From Aquilonibacter sp963820185 (GTDB lineage: Bacteria > Vulcanimicrobiota > Vulcanimicrobiia > Vulcanimicrobiales > Vulcanimicrobiaceae): 64,000 nucleotides of DNA. Below are positions 1-8,538 of the stretch, piece after piece; position 1 is the stretch's first letter; each line of letters begins with the position of its first letter. The stretch covers positions 186,001 through 250,000 of the forward strand of contig CAWFYV010000004.1 in the NCBI GenBank assembly GCA_963820185.1, read 5' to 3'. The position numbers were made by a program, and so were the translations under genes. Below the pieces are notes generated by a model, which searched no databases, had not been told where the DNA came from, and saw only the letters and a list, made by a program, of their open reading frames with translations.

Positions 1-464
1 TCTTCGCCCGAGATCACCATCGTGAGGTCGAGCATAATGATCAGCCGCTCGTCCATCTTGCCAACGCCTTGGATGTACTCCGTGCCCACACCGGCGATCA
101 TCTCCGGCGCGTCTTCAACGTTCTCGATCGGAATGTTGAGCACTTCGCTCACCGAATCGACGACCATGCCGACGCGCTTGTTGCCGATCTCGGTGACGAT
201 GATGCGGGTGCTCTTGGTTGCGTCGATGCGCTTCATGCCGAAGCGCGTGCGCAGATCGATGATCGGAATTAGTTGACCGCGCAGGTTGATGACGCCCTCC
301 ATGAATTTGGGCGCACGCGGCACGTGCGTGATCTCGACCAGGCGGATGATCTCTTGCACTTGCGCGATGTCCACGCCATACTCTTCGCTCCCCAAACGGA
401 ACGAGACGAGTTGTATGACCTCGCCCGAGAACTGCTGCTTCTTCTCTTCCCTACCGTCTGCCAT
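1..464 (-). CDS. cheW: CheW chemotaxis adaptor (3' end cut by window edge)
   Basis: CheW couples chemoreceptors to the kinase CheA in the cytoplasmic signalling array. About 154 residues are visible, starting MADGREEKKQQFSGEVIQLV and running through the conserved beta-barrel segments EYGVDIAQVQEII, VPRAPKFMEGVINLRGQLIP and GMVVDSVSEVL; the stop codon lies just outside the window. The ATG at 462-464 has an AAGGA Shine-Dalgarno sequence nine bases upstream, 12 bases after the cheA stop, so it is the last visible gene of the cheY-cheC-cheA-cheW operon. Longer ORFs across this stretch are in other frames. The family assignment is secure from sequence motifs. Confidence 0.95.
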   Translation of the reverse strand, partial: MADGREEKKQQFSGEVIQLVSFRLGSEEYGVDIAQVQEIIRLVEITHVPRAPKFMEGVINLRGQLIPIIDLRTRFGMKRIDATKSTRIIVTEIGNKRVGMVVDSVSEVLNIPIENVEDAPEMIAGVGTEYIQGVGKMDERLIIMLDLTMVISGE

Positions 465-476
465 AGTGTCTGATCC

Positions 477-2450
477 TTAAACCCCAGTGAATTCGGCGCG
501 AGCAACTTTACCGCCGGCGTAGGCTTCACCGACCAGCGAGTGCACGTCGATGATGAGCGAAATCGATCCGTTGCCGAGAATCGTCGCTCCTGAGATGCCC
601 GCGATTCTGCCGACCACGTCGGAGAGCGGCTTGATGACGATCTCCTGCTCTCCCTCGAACTGATCCACCACCAATCCCACTTGTCGCCCCTGTAGACCCA
701 CGATCACGATCATGACTTTGACCGGGTCGCGTTGGCCGCCTAGCTCGAAGAACTCCGCGATTCGCAGCAGCGGAACCACTTGTCCGCGTAGCGTGATCAC
801 TTCGTTCCCGTGCACCGTCCGCACGTCGGGCATCTCCACGCGTTGCGATTCGATGACCGAATCGAGCGGAATCGAGTAGAGCTCTTCGCCGACCCGAACG
901 AGGAGCGCCTGGATGATCGCGAGCGTCAGCGGTAATTTGATCGTAAAGCGCGTACCCTCGCCCGGCGCGGTGTTGACGTCGAAGACGCCCTTGAGACGCG
1001 AAATGTTGCGCTTGACCACGTCCATGCCGACGCCGCGTCCGGAGACGTCGGAGACGACCTCGGCCGTCGAGAATCCAGGCGTGAAGATCAGCTCGATGAT
1101 CTCGCGATCGCTGAGGCGATCGTCCGCTGAAATCAAGCCTTGCTTGATGCCGCGCGCGCGCACTTTCTCGAGGTTGATGCCGCCACCGTCGTCGGAGACT
1201 TCGATGATAATCTGATTGCCTTCGTGGTACGCATTGAGCGAAATCGTTCCAACGCGTGGCTTACCCAGCTTCTCACGTTCATCGGGCGGCTCGATGCCAT
1301 GGTCAACGTTGTTGCGCAGCAAGTGCATGAGCGGCTCGCCGACTTCGTCGACGATCGTCTTGTCGAGATCGGTCTCGGCGCCGGAGATCACCAGTTGCAC
1401 TTCTTTGCCGCGTGCTTTCGCCACGTCGCGCACCAGACGCGGGAAGCGATCGAAGACCTGGCCGATCGGTACCATGCGCACTTTCATGATCGACTCTTGA
1501 ATTTCGTTGGTCGTGCGCGCCAGCAGCGCCGCCGAATCGGCGAGATCTTTGGCCAGCGGCGCAACGATACCCGAGGATGCGCCGACCGTGTTGACCTTGT
1601 CGCTCATCAAGCGTTCGAGCGTGTTCGCGATATCCGAGATGCGCGTCCGGTTGATGACGAGCTCGCCGACGAGGTTGAGCAGTGAATCCAACCGCTCGAT
1701 GTCGACGCGAATCGTCTGATGTATCGACGAGCGTTTCTGCTCGGCATTCGGCGACGCGCTCGCTGCCGCAGGTGCAGCTTTTGGCGCCTCTGCCTTGGGC
1801 GTCTCGACTTTGGGCGCCTCGGCTTTGGGCACCGCCGGCGCGGCCGGCTCTTCAAACGCTGGGACCGCCTCGGCTGCAGCGGGCGCGCTTTTTTTCGCGG
1901 CTGCCTCATCGAGGAGGCGCTGCACTTCAGCTTCGAATGCCTCGGCGTCCGATGGACTGGCTTGCGGCGCTTCCGCGGCGTGCGCCGCTTCAAACGATTG
2001 TTCCGGGCCCGTGCGGCCCTCGATGACCTGCGCGGTCTGCTCGTAGATCGAGGTAAATTTATCGAGCTTTCCGATGTACTCTTGGACGCCGGTAGGCGAA
2101 GGCTGATCGCTGATTGCGGCTTCCACGAGTTCGGTTAGCAAGTCCCGGCCTGAAAAAAGGATCTCGAGCACGCTCTCCGAGAGCGGCATGCGATCTTTAC
2201 GCAGCAGATCGCAGAGATTTTCGAGCTTGTGCGCAAGCCCCTGAACGTCGGTGAAGCCCAGCATGCCCGCGCTGCCCTTGACGGTGTGCAGCGCGCGGAA
2301 AAGCGAGTTGACGATCTCGGGATCGCTCTCACCGGTCTGAACGAATTCTTCGAGCTTGAGCAAATCCGCATCGATTTGCTGAAGTAGTTCTTCAGCTTCG
2401 TCGCGGAAATACGAGATGAACTCTTCGCGATTAAAGAGTTCGTCAGACAT
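477..2450 (-). CDS. cheA: Chemotaxis histidine kinase CheA
   Basis: CheA autophosphorylates and passes phosphate to CheY and CheB in response to receptors. The 657 residues show an N-terminal HPt domain with phospho-acceptor His55 in RALHTVKGSAG. An Ala/Pro/Lys-rich linker of repeated PKAEAP units follows at about 165-240, in place of a clear CheY-binding P2 domain. Next come the dimerisation domain, an ATPase domain with N-box (LLRNNVDHGIE), G1 (VSDDGGGIN) and G2 (GRGVGMDVVK) motifs, and a CheW-like C-terminal domain. The ATG at 2448-2450 has GGAG six bases upstream, overlapping the end of cheC. The missing or degenerate P2 domain may slow phosphotransfer; that is inference. Confidence 0.97.
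   Translation of the reverse strand: MSDELFNREEFISYFRDEAEELLQQIDADLLKLEEFVQTGESDPEIVNSLFRALHTVKGSAGMLGFTDVQGLAHKLENLCDLLRKDRMPLSESVLEILFSGRDLLTELVEAAISDQPSPTGVQEYIGKLDKFTSIYEQTAQVIEGRTGPEQSFEAAHAAEAPQASPSDAEAFEAEVQRLLDEAAAKKSAPAAAEAVPAFEEPAAPAVPKAEAPKVETPKAEAPKAAPAAASASPNAEQKRSSIHQTIRVDIERLDSLLNLVGELVINRTRISDIANTLERLMSDKVNTVGASSGIVAPLAKDLADSAALLARTTNEIQESIMKVRMVPIGQVFDRFPRLVRDVAKARGKEVQLVISGAETDLDKTIVDEVGEPLMHLLRNNVDHGIEPPDEREKLGKPRVGTISLNAYHEGNQIIIEVSDDGGGINLEKVRARGIKQGLISADDRLSDREIIELIFTPGFSTAEVVSDVSGRGVGMDVVKRNISRLKGVFDVNTAPGEGTRFTIKLPLTLAIIQALLVRVGEELYSIPLDSVIESQRVEMPDVRTVHGNEVITLRGQVVPLLRIAEFFELGGQRDPVKVMIVIVGLQGRQVGLVVDQFEGEQEIVIKPLSDVVGRIAGISGATILGNGSISLIIDVHSLVGEAYAGGKVARAEFTGV
1785..1845 (-). 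repeat. In-frame 15-bp repeats in cheA linker
   Basis: Imperfect tandem copies of a 15-bp unit (gcctcggctttgggc and variants) encode the PKAEAPKVETPKAEAPKA linker between the HPt and dimerisation domains. They look like a length-variable flexible hinge. Confidence 0.7.
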
Positions 2451-2453
2451 GGG

Positions 2454-3065
2454 TTACTCCACGCCGAAGACGGAGAGCAACGGTCCGAGCGAGCCCGTCT
2501 CCGGGATCAGGATGAACTGTCCCGCGACTTCTTTCTCTTTGTCGAGGAAGCTCGACTCGATCAAGAAGACGTCTTGATCGGGCAGGATCGACATCAGCGT
2601 ACGGAACGCGGCTTGCACCGTGCCATACGAGAGCGTCGGCACCGAGGGCAGCAGGTTCGAACCGGTCAGCTGAATGATCGCCGTCAAGTACGAGCCGGCA
2701 ATGATATTGCCCAGCTCCTTGAGCGTCGAGTCCGCGATCGAATCGAAGATCTGAATGTCGCCGATCACGCGGTGCAAGAACTGGCTCACGAAGTCCAGCG
2801 CCTGCTCGCGATCGAAGAGCACGACCATTTGGCCCGGGGCTTCCCCGCGCACGTACATGTGCAGCGCAGCGACCGTGCGGTTCTCGTGACCAACGCGCGA
2901 GGCGAGATCGCGGAACTTGATCACGTCGATGCGCGGCTCGGAGAGATTGATCTTCGTATTGAGCAGCTGCGAAAGCGCTGTCGCCGCGTGACCGGCACCG
3001 ATGTTGCCGACTTCCTTCAGCGCATCTTTTTGAAGATCGTTGAGTTGCATGCCACCACCGCTCAT
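2454..3065 (-). CDS. cheC: CheY-phosphate phosphatase CheC
   Basis: CheC-family phosphatases dephosphorylate CheY-P and set adaptation. The 203-residue protein from MSGGGMQLNDLQ carries both signature helices of the family, LKEVGNIGAGHAATALS near residue 18 and LKELGNIIAGSYLTA near residue 118; each keeps the catalytic Glu and Asn (E-x2-N). A longer reading frame upstream overlaps cheY and is unlikely to be translated. I chose the ATG at 3063-3065, which overlaps the cheY stop as ATGA and implies translational coupling. With two intact active sites it should be an active phosphatase, unlike the degenerate FliY-like protein encoded at 12 kb. Confidence 0.93.
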   Translation of the reverse strand: MSGGGMQLNDLQKDALKEVGNIGAGHAATALSQLLNTKINLSEPRIDVIKFRDLASRVGHENRTVAALHMYVRGEAPGQMVVLFDREQALDFVSQFLHRVIGDIQIFDSIADSTLKELGNIIAGSYLTAIIQLTGSNLLPSVPTLSYGTVQAAFRTLMSILPDQDVFLIESSFLDKEKEVAGQFILIPETGSLGPLLSVFGVE

Positions 3066-3424
3066 GACAGCACCTTCTGAATCGTTTCCAGAATCTTCGG
3101 CGGCTGGAAGGGCTTGGTGATAAAGGACTTCGCGCCGGCTTGAATCGCCTCGACGACCAGGGCTTGCTGGCCCATCGAGGTGCACATGATGATCTTCGCG
3201 TTGGGATCGTTGGCGACGATTTGCTTGACCGCGGTAATGCCGTCCATCTCGGGCATAACCATGTCCATCGTCACGAGGTCGGGCTGAAGCTGTTTGTACT
3301 TCTCGACCGCCTCGACCCCGTTCTGGGCTTCCCCGACGACTTCAAAGCCGTTCTTGGAAAGGATCCCCTTGATCATCATCCGCATGACGACGGCATCGTC
3401 GACGATGAGGACTCTCTTGCTCAT
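3062..3424 (-). CDS. cheY: Chemotaxis response regulator CheY
   Basis: CheY is the phosphorylated messenger that binds FliM and changes flagellar rotation. The 120-residue receiver starts MSKRVLIVDDAVV and keeps Asp9/Asp10, the phospho-acceptor Asp54 in VTMDMVMPEMDG, the Thr in IIMCTS and the Lys in FITKPF. There is no output domain. The ATG at 3422-3424 has GGGAG six bases upstream, so an 18-codon N-terminal extension is rejected. It is the first gene of the chemotaxis operon; a sigma-28-like promoter candidate lies about 55-80 bases upstream. Confidence 0.95.
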   Translation of the reverse strand: MSKRVLIVDDAVVMRMMIKGILSKNGFEVVGEAQNGVEAVEKYKQLQPDLVTMDMVMPEMDGITAVKQIVANDPNAKIIMCTSMGQQALVVEAIQAGAKSFITKPFQPPKILETIQKVLS

Positions 3425-3477
3425 CCAGTGCTCCCAAGACGAAGTGCAAAAATCCGTGCCTTTATCCTTTGAACTCA

Positions 3478-3503
3478 ATCGGCCAAAGGCTACAGGTTCT
3501 TTA
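3478..3503 (-). promoter_or_regulatory. Candidate sigma-28 (FliA) promoter for cheY operon
   Basis: On the minus strand a TAAA box (3503-3500) is followed by 16 bases and GCCGATTG (from 3483). This resembles the sigma-28/sigma-D consensus TAAA-N14..16-GCCGATAA. It lies 54 bases upstream of the cheY start in the only gap before the operon, and a fliA-type sigma gene is present at 41 kb. Sequence match only. Confidence 0.5.
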
Positions 3504-3511
3504 TAGAAGGG

Positions 3512-4180
3512 TCAGGCCAATCCCCGGCTGCGCAGATCCGCCTGCCGCCGATTGATGAACTCGATGATCGCCTGATCTTCATCAGGCCGCAACCCGTGGA
3601 AACGCAGCCCGTGGGAGAACTTCCCCGAGCTCTTGATCTTCTCATGGCGCATAACTTCACCCAAAAGTACCAGGGCCGGCACTTCGGGCTTGAAATTCAT
3701 CTTGACCTCGACGATCGTGTGGAGCTTGAGCTCCCGATCCACGATCAGCGAGCACCCACCGCGGCTGATGTCCCTGATCGTCGCCTTGCCGAAGTCCCCG
3801 CTGCCGACGCTGCCCGGGGCGAAGCGCCATTCACCGGTGACGATCGCATCGAGGCGCACGCTTTGACGCTTCTGCGACCCGCTGGCCGCGGCAATCAGGC
3901 TCAGGCGCCGTGGCGGGTCAAACTGGGTACTGCCGCCCGTGACCGCAGCGATTTTGGTCTCCATCCGGAAGCGGCCCGCCGCCGCGTTATAGATCAGAAT
4001 CGCGGTCTCGCCGACTCTTCCGAGCGCGTCGCGCGTGACGACCCCTTTTGCACCGACCGACTCGACCGTCACCGAACGAGCCGGACGGCCACCAACGACC
4101 ACGTCGACGAAAGAGTGGAGCTGTGGCAATTTACTGAGTGGAACCGCACCCCCACGGCTTCCGAAAATCGACTTGAACAT
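3512..4180 (-). CDS. PilZ-domain protein, probable c-di-GMP flagellar brake (YcgR-like)
   Basis: The 222-residue protein has an N-terminal YcgR-like beta domain (about 10-90) and a C-terminal PilZ domain (about 105-215) with the c-di-GMP-binding RxxxR motif (QKRQSVRLD) and the D-x-S-x-x-G motif (RDISRGGCSL). Proteins of this kind bind c-di-GMP and slow the flagellar motor. The gene starts at the stop of flhA and is co-transcribed with flhB-flhA, which supports a motility role. No membrane segment is seen. The interaction with the stator or FliG is inferred from YcgR, not visible here. Confidence 0.85.
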   Translation of the reverse strand: MFKSIFGSRGGAVPLSKLPQLHSFVDVVVGGRPARSVTVESVGAKGVVTRDALGRVGETAILIYNAAAGRFRMETKIAAVTGGSTQFDPPRRLSLIAAASGSQKRQSVRLDAIVTGEWRFAPGSVGSGDFGKATIRDISRGGCSLIVDRELKLHTIVEVKMNFKPEVPALVLLGEVMRHEKIKSSGKFSHGLRFHGLRPDEDQAIIEFINRRQADLRSRGLA

Positions 4181-6294
4181 TAGCTTCTGGCTTCTGCCGG
4201 TTCCTCGGTCGCGCTGATCTGTCCGATCGATTCGACCTTGAGGCCCGGCGCAATCTCGGAGTACGACAGGACCACCAATTGCGGAGCCGCGCGTTCGGTA
4301 AGCCGCTTGAGCGCCAAACGCACCGACGGCGAGCTCAAAACAATCGGTTGCAAACCGGCGTTTTGCGCCACCGCGATCTGCCGCGTCAACGACGCGTAGA
4401 TCCTCCCTACCGTATTCGGATCGAGTAGGGCAAAGGCATCCTCCCCTCGGCGTACCGCTTCGGACAAGAGCGATTCCAGACGCGGATCGACCGTGATTAC
4501 CGAAAGTAAGCCATTCTCAGCGTATTCGGCTGAGATGTGGCGCGCCAGTGCCGCACGGACCTTTTCGGTGAGAAAATCGATATCTTTGCTGACGCGGGCC
4601 GCATCGGCAAGCGTTTCGAGGATCATCACCAGATTGCGAATCGGAATGCGCTCGCGTAGCAAGTTCTGCAACACGCGTTGGACTTCGCCGACGGTGAGCA
4701 GACCTGGAACGAGTTCGTCGACCACCACCGGGTAGTGCGATTTAATATTGTCGAGTAGTGCAGAAGTCTCTTGACGTCCGAGCAACTCGGGCGAATGCGC
4801 CTTGATCAACTCGGTAAGGTGGGTCGCGATCACGCTAGTTGGGTCGATGACGGTATAGCCCGCCATCTCCGCTTCGCTGCGCGCGTTCTCCCCAATCCAC
4901 AGCGCCGGCAGTCCAAAAGCCGGCTCGGTGGTCGGAATGCCGTCGATCGGCGCCGTCGCGGTGCCAGGATTCATCGCGAGCAGGCGGCTCACCATCACCT
5001 CAGCTTGCGCGACTTCGAGTCCGTAGATCTTCACCAGGTAGCTGTTCGGGCGCAACTGCAAGTTGTCGCGCACGCGAATCGGCGGCACGGCGATCCCGAG
5101 ATCGCGCGCGGCGTGCCGGCGAATCAACGTGATGCGTTCGAGCAGATCGCCGCCTTGGTTGACATCGACCAGCGGAATAAGGCCAAAGCCGATCTCGAGT
5201 TCCATCGGGTCGTACGAAAGCAGCGGCACGACACTCTCGGCTGCACCGCTCTTGGCAGGTTGCGCACCCGGCGTACCGGCCTTGGCCTGCGCGACTTTGC
5301 GCTCCGCCGCTGCTTCCGCCGCGCCCTCGCGACGTGCGAAGTACAGTAGGAACAGTATTGCGGAGATTCCGAGCATCAGCCACCGGTCAAGACCGGCGAG
5401 ACCGAAGAGGCCGGTGATGATCGCCGCGATGAGCAACGCGCGCGGTTGCGCGGTGAGCTGCTTGACGATATCGCTGCCGAAGTCGGTCTCTGCCGCTGCG
5501 CGCGTAACGATGATACCGGTCGCGGTTGAGATCAAGAGCGCCGGCACCTGGGTGACGATGCCTTCGCCGACGGTGAGGAGCGTAAATTTCTGCAGCGACT
5601 CGATGATCGAGAGATGCTGCTGTGCAACACCGACAATGAAGCCGCCAACCGTATTGATCGCGACGATGATGACCGCGGCGATTGCGTCGCCGCGTACAAA
5701 CTTACTGGCGCCGTCCATCGCACCGTAGAAGTCCGCGGAGCGCTGGATGTCTTTGCGACGCTGACGGGCTTCCGCCTCGGTGATCAAACCAGCGTTGAGA
5801 TCCGCGTCGATGGCGAGCTGTTTGCCGGGCATCGCGTCCAACGTAAAGCGGGCGGCGACTTCAGCGACGCGCCCGGCGCCGTTGGTGATGACGACGAACT
5901 GAATGATGATCAAGATGAGGAAGATCACGAAGCCGACAGCATAGTTGCCGCCGACCACGATCGCTCCGAAGAAATTGATGACCTCACCAGCGTAGCCATG
6001 CAGCAAGATCGCGCGCGTCGCCGTAATATTCAACGCCAGACGGAAGAGCGTGACGATCAACAGCATCGTCGGGAACGCCGAGAACGCTAGCGCATTTTCC
6101 GTGTACAGGGAAGTCGCGATGATCACGAGCGCGATCGTGATATTGAAGGCGAGCAACAGGTCGAGCAGGAGCGGCGGGATCGGAACGATCATCAGCACGA
6201 CGAGCGACACGGCGGCGCCCGCAACTAAGACCGGCGTGAAGTTCGTGAATCGCTGGACTAGTGTCTGCCTGCCGGCGGGTGCTTGAGTAGCCAC
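4180..6294 (-). CDS. flhA: Flagellar type III export gate protein FlhA
   Basis: FlhA is the ring-forming membrane component of the flagellar export gate. At 704 residues it has the normal length. Hydrophobic segments fill residues 20-330, and the FHIPEP-family loop GRVAEVAARFTLDAMPGKQL is intact. A large soluble C-terminal domain binds export substrates and chaperones. The start is a GTG (6292-6294) sharing bases with the flhB stop (TAGTG), so translation is probably coupled. It is followed directly by the PilZ gene. Confidence 0.96.
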   Translation of the reverse strand: MATQAPAGRQTLVQRFTNFTPVLVAGAAVSLVVLMIVPIPPLLLDLLLAFNITIALVIIATSLYTENALAFSAFPTMLLIVTLFRLALNITATRAILLHGYAGEVINFFGAIVVGGNYAVGFVIFLILIIIQFVVITNGAGRVAEVAARFTLDAMPGKQLAIDADLNAGLITEAEARQRRKDIQRSADFYGAMDGASKFVRGDAIAAVIIVAINTVGGFIVGVAQQHLSIIESLQKFTLLTVGEGIVTQVPALLISTATGIIVTRAAAETDFGSDIVKQLTAQPRALLIAAIITGLFGLAGLDRWLMLGISAILFLLYFARREGAAEAAAERKVAQAKAGTPGAQPAKSGAAESVVPLLSYDPMELEIGFGLIPLVDVNQGGDLLERITLIRRHAARDLGIAVPPIRVRDNLQLRPNSYLVKIYGLEVAQAEVMVSRLLAMNPGTATAPIDGIPTTEPAFGLPALWIGENARSEAEMAGYTVIDPTSVIATHLTELIKAHSPELLGRQETSALLDNIKSHYPVVVDELVPGLLTVGEVQRVLQNLLRERIPIRNLVMILETLADAARVSKDIDFLTEKVRAALARHISAEYAENGLLSVITVDPRLESLLSEAVRRGEDAFALLDPNTVGRIYASLTRQIAVAQNAGLQPIVLSSPSVRLALKRLTERAAPQLVVLSYSEIAPGLKVESIGQISATEEPAEARS

Positions 6295-7358
6295 TAAGCG
6301 ATCGTCTTTCGTTTGAGTTTGTAGATAAACGCGATCACCTGCGCGACCGCCGCATAGAGATTGGGCGGAATCGGTTGATCGAGTTCGACTTTTTCGTAAA
6401 GCGTGCGCGCAAGCGGCGGGTTCTCCATGATCGCGACCCCGTGTTCACGAGCGATGTCGCGAATGCGTTTGGCGACGAGATCCGCGCCCTTGGCGGTCAC
6501 CACCGGTGCATCCATCTTGACCTCGTCCCATTCCAGCGCCACGGCATAGTGCGTCGGGTTCGTGACGACGACGGTTGCGCGCGGTACGGCTTGCATCATG
6601 CGGCGTCGCGCGCTTTCACGCTGGCGCCGTTTCAGCGCGGCTTTGGCCTCGGGATTGCCTTCGGCTTGACGCCACTCGTCCTTGACCTCTTGTTTGGACA
6701 TCTTGAGGTTTTCCTCGAGGTTCCAACGTTCGTAGGCGTAGTCCAGGAGGCCGACCACAACCAAGAAGAGCCCGAACTTCCACGCCATGCTGTAGATCAC
6801 GTTAAACGTGAGCATCACGATATCGGCTGGACTCGACTGCCCCACTTGGGCGAAGAGACCCACGTTGCCGGAAATCGTCGAGTAGATGATGATCACGACG
6901 GCAGAAAGTTTGAGCATCTGTTTCGCGAGGTTGACCAAAATGCGCTTTGAAAAAACGTTCTTGAAGCCGGTGATCGGGTTGAGGCGCGAAAATGACCACT
7001 TGAACGGCACGGTCGTCAGCACGAAGCCGAACTGCAGTAAGTTCGCGCCTACGCCGGCGACGAGCGCGACTGCAAACGTGATCAAGACAACCCACGCGAC
7101 GCCGCCCGATGCTTGCATGAAGAGTAACGACACCGACTGAAACGTCGCGTCGTGATGATCGGCGATGCGCGAGAAATACGCCACAGCGCCGCCTTGCAAG
7201 CCACTGAGCATGGGAAAGAAAAGGGCATGCAAAACCAAGACCACCGAAAGAAAGATCACCGCACCAGCCAAGTCCGTACTACGTGGGACCTGACCGCGTT
7301 GGCGTGCTTCATGTCGGCGCTTCGGTGTGGCTTTTTCGGTTTGTTCTGGCTTAGCCAT
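6294..7358 (-). CDS. flhB: Flagellar export substrate-specificity switch FlhB
   Basis: FlhB is the autocleaving export-gate protein that switches export from rod/hook to filament substrates. The 354 residues contain four hydrophobic segments at about 35-215 and a cytoplasmic domain with the autocleavage motif NPTHYAVAL. The ATG at 7356-7358 starts MAKPEQTEKATPKRRHEARQ, a standard FlhB N-terminus. It normally follows fliR, but here a lipoprotein gene and a hydrolase pseudogene intervene, so the flhB-flhA-pilZ unit must have its own promoter in the 148 bases upstream; I see no clear one. Confidence 0.96.
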   Translation of the reverse strand: MAKPEQTEKATPKRRHEARQRGQVPRSTDLAGAVIFLSVVLVLHALFFPMLSGLQGGAVAYFSRIADHHDATFQSVSLLFMQASGGVAWVVLITFAVALVAGVGANLLQFGFVLTTVPFKWSFSRLNPITGFKNVFSKRILVNLAKQMLKLSAVVIIIYSTISGNVGLFAQVGQSSPADIVMLTFNVIYSMAWKFGLFLVVVGLLDYAYERWNLEENLKMSKQEVKDEWRQAEGNPEAKAALKRRQRESARRRMMQAVPRATVVVTNPTHYAVALEWDEVKMDAPVVTAKGADLVAKRIRDIAREHGVAIMENPPLARTLYEKVELDQPIPPNLYAAVAQVIAFIYKLKRKTIA

Positions 7359-7506
7359 CGCTATCGGTCGCGAGCATGCTCATAGATGTTTTCGGCGTAC
7401 TTGCTGCCATCCTGAGACCGCTCGCTTGCTGTTGGAAGCGGGAAGGTCGGGGCGGCCTGCCAATAAGGGAGGCTGACCGAAAACGATCACCCGTAGGAGA
7501 ACACCC

Positions 7507-8538
7507 TTGAAACATACGCTGGTCTTGGCCGGCGCGGTGGCTGCCGCGCTGCTCCTGAGCGGCTGCGGCCACACGTACCCCGTCTCGAGCGGGTCACCGA
7601 CGCCAGCGCCGCCGTTCGTCCCGAACGTGAGCAGCGAGTACGCGATCCCGACCGCTAATGCGCAGCCTGCGGGTATCACCAAGATCTCGACGGCCCTCTT
7701 CTTCACGGAGGAAGCCGCCGACAAGCTCGGGGTCCTCGGCGAGAACGCCACGATTACCGAGTACCCGCTCCCGGTAGCCAACTCCAAACCGCTGGGTATC
7801 ACACTCGGGCAGGATGGAAACATCTGGTTAACTGAGTTCGGCGGCGATCGGATCGCCGAGTTCAACCTGGGCACCGCCGGGTTCACCGAGTGCACGCTGC
7901 CGGTGCAGACCGGCGTCACGCCGACGCCGTACGGCATCGCCGCCGGGCCGGACGGCAACCTGTGGGTGACTGACCCCGCAAGCAACGGCATCTGGCGCAT
8001 TGCCCCCGGCTGCGGCACCTTTGGCTTCTTTGCGCTCGCAACGCCCAACGCGGATCCCCAGAACATCACCGTGGGCCCTAACGGCGCCCTCTGGTTCACC
8101 GAGTACAACGTCGATCAGATCGGCGAAATCTTTACAAGCGCGACACCCTTGGTAACGCAGCCGACGGAGTTCAAGGTAAGCGCGGGCGCGGGCCTAGGCG
8201 TGATTACATCAGGTTCCGACAGTGCGATTTGGTTCACCGAAACCAAGAGCGACAAGCTCGGTAGAATGCTCACCACCGGTACGCTCGCATCCGAGACCCC
8301 GCTCCCGGGCGTGAGCCAGCCGTACGGCCTCGTCAACGCGCCCGACGGCAACTTCTACATCGGGGATATAGCGAAGAGCAACATCGTGCAGGTCATCATA
8401 TCGAACCCCGTCGCGATCAACCTCTTTCCGACGAAGACGAGCAATGCCGGCCCGTTCTGGCTCACGATCGGCCCCGACAACGAAGTCTATTTCACCGAGC
8501 AGACCGCCAACAACATCGGGCAGTTCAAGTACTTCTAA
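7507..8538 (+). CDS. Secreted lipoprotein with Vgb/NHL-type beta-propeller
   Basis: The 343-residue product has a lipoprotein signal peptide ending in LLLSGC (lipidated Cys20). A six- or seven-blade propeller follows, with recurring blades of the type PYGIAAGPDGNLWVTD, ITVGPNGALWFTEY and PYGLVNAPDGNFYIGD. These resemble streptogramin B lyase (Vgb) and NHL/SMP-30 repeats. Such proteins are often annotated as virginiamycin B lyase, but I see no evidence for that activity. The start is TTG at 7507 with GGAG seven bases upstream. It is on the plus strand, divergent from flhB, overlaps the hydrolase pseudogene tail to tail by four bases, and interrupts the flagellar gene order. Confidence 0.75.
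   Translation: MKHTLVLAGAVAAALLLSGCGHTYPVSSGSPTPAPPFVPNVSSEYAIPTANAQPAGITKISTALFFTEEAADKLGVLGENATITEYPLPVANSKPLGITLGQDGNIWLTEFGGDRIAEFNLGTAGFTECTLPVQTGVTPTPYGIAAGPDGNLWVTDPASNGIWRIAPGCGTFGFFALATPNADPQNITVGPNGALWFTEYNVDQIGEIFTSATPLVTQPTEFKVSAGAGLGVITSGSDSAIWFTETKSDKLGRMLTTGTLASETPLPGVSQPYGLVNAPDGNFYIGDIAKSNIVQVIISNPVAINLFPTKTSNAGPFWLTIGPDNEVYFTEQTANNIGQFKYF

Noticed and set aside
7507..8538. Virginiamycin B lyase as a specific function
   Set aside because: Only propeller repeats are visible; the lyase catalytic His/Glu cannot be assigned.
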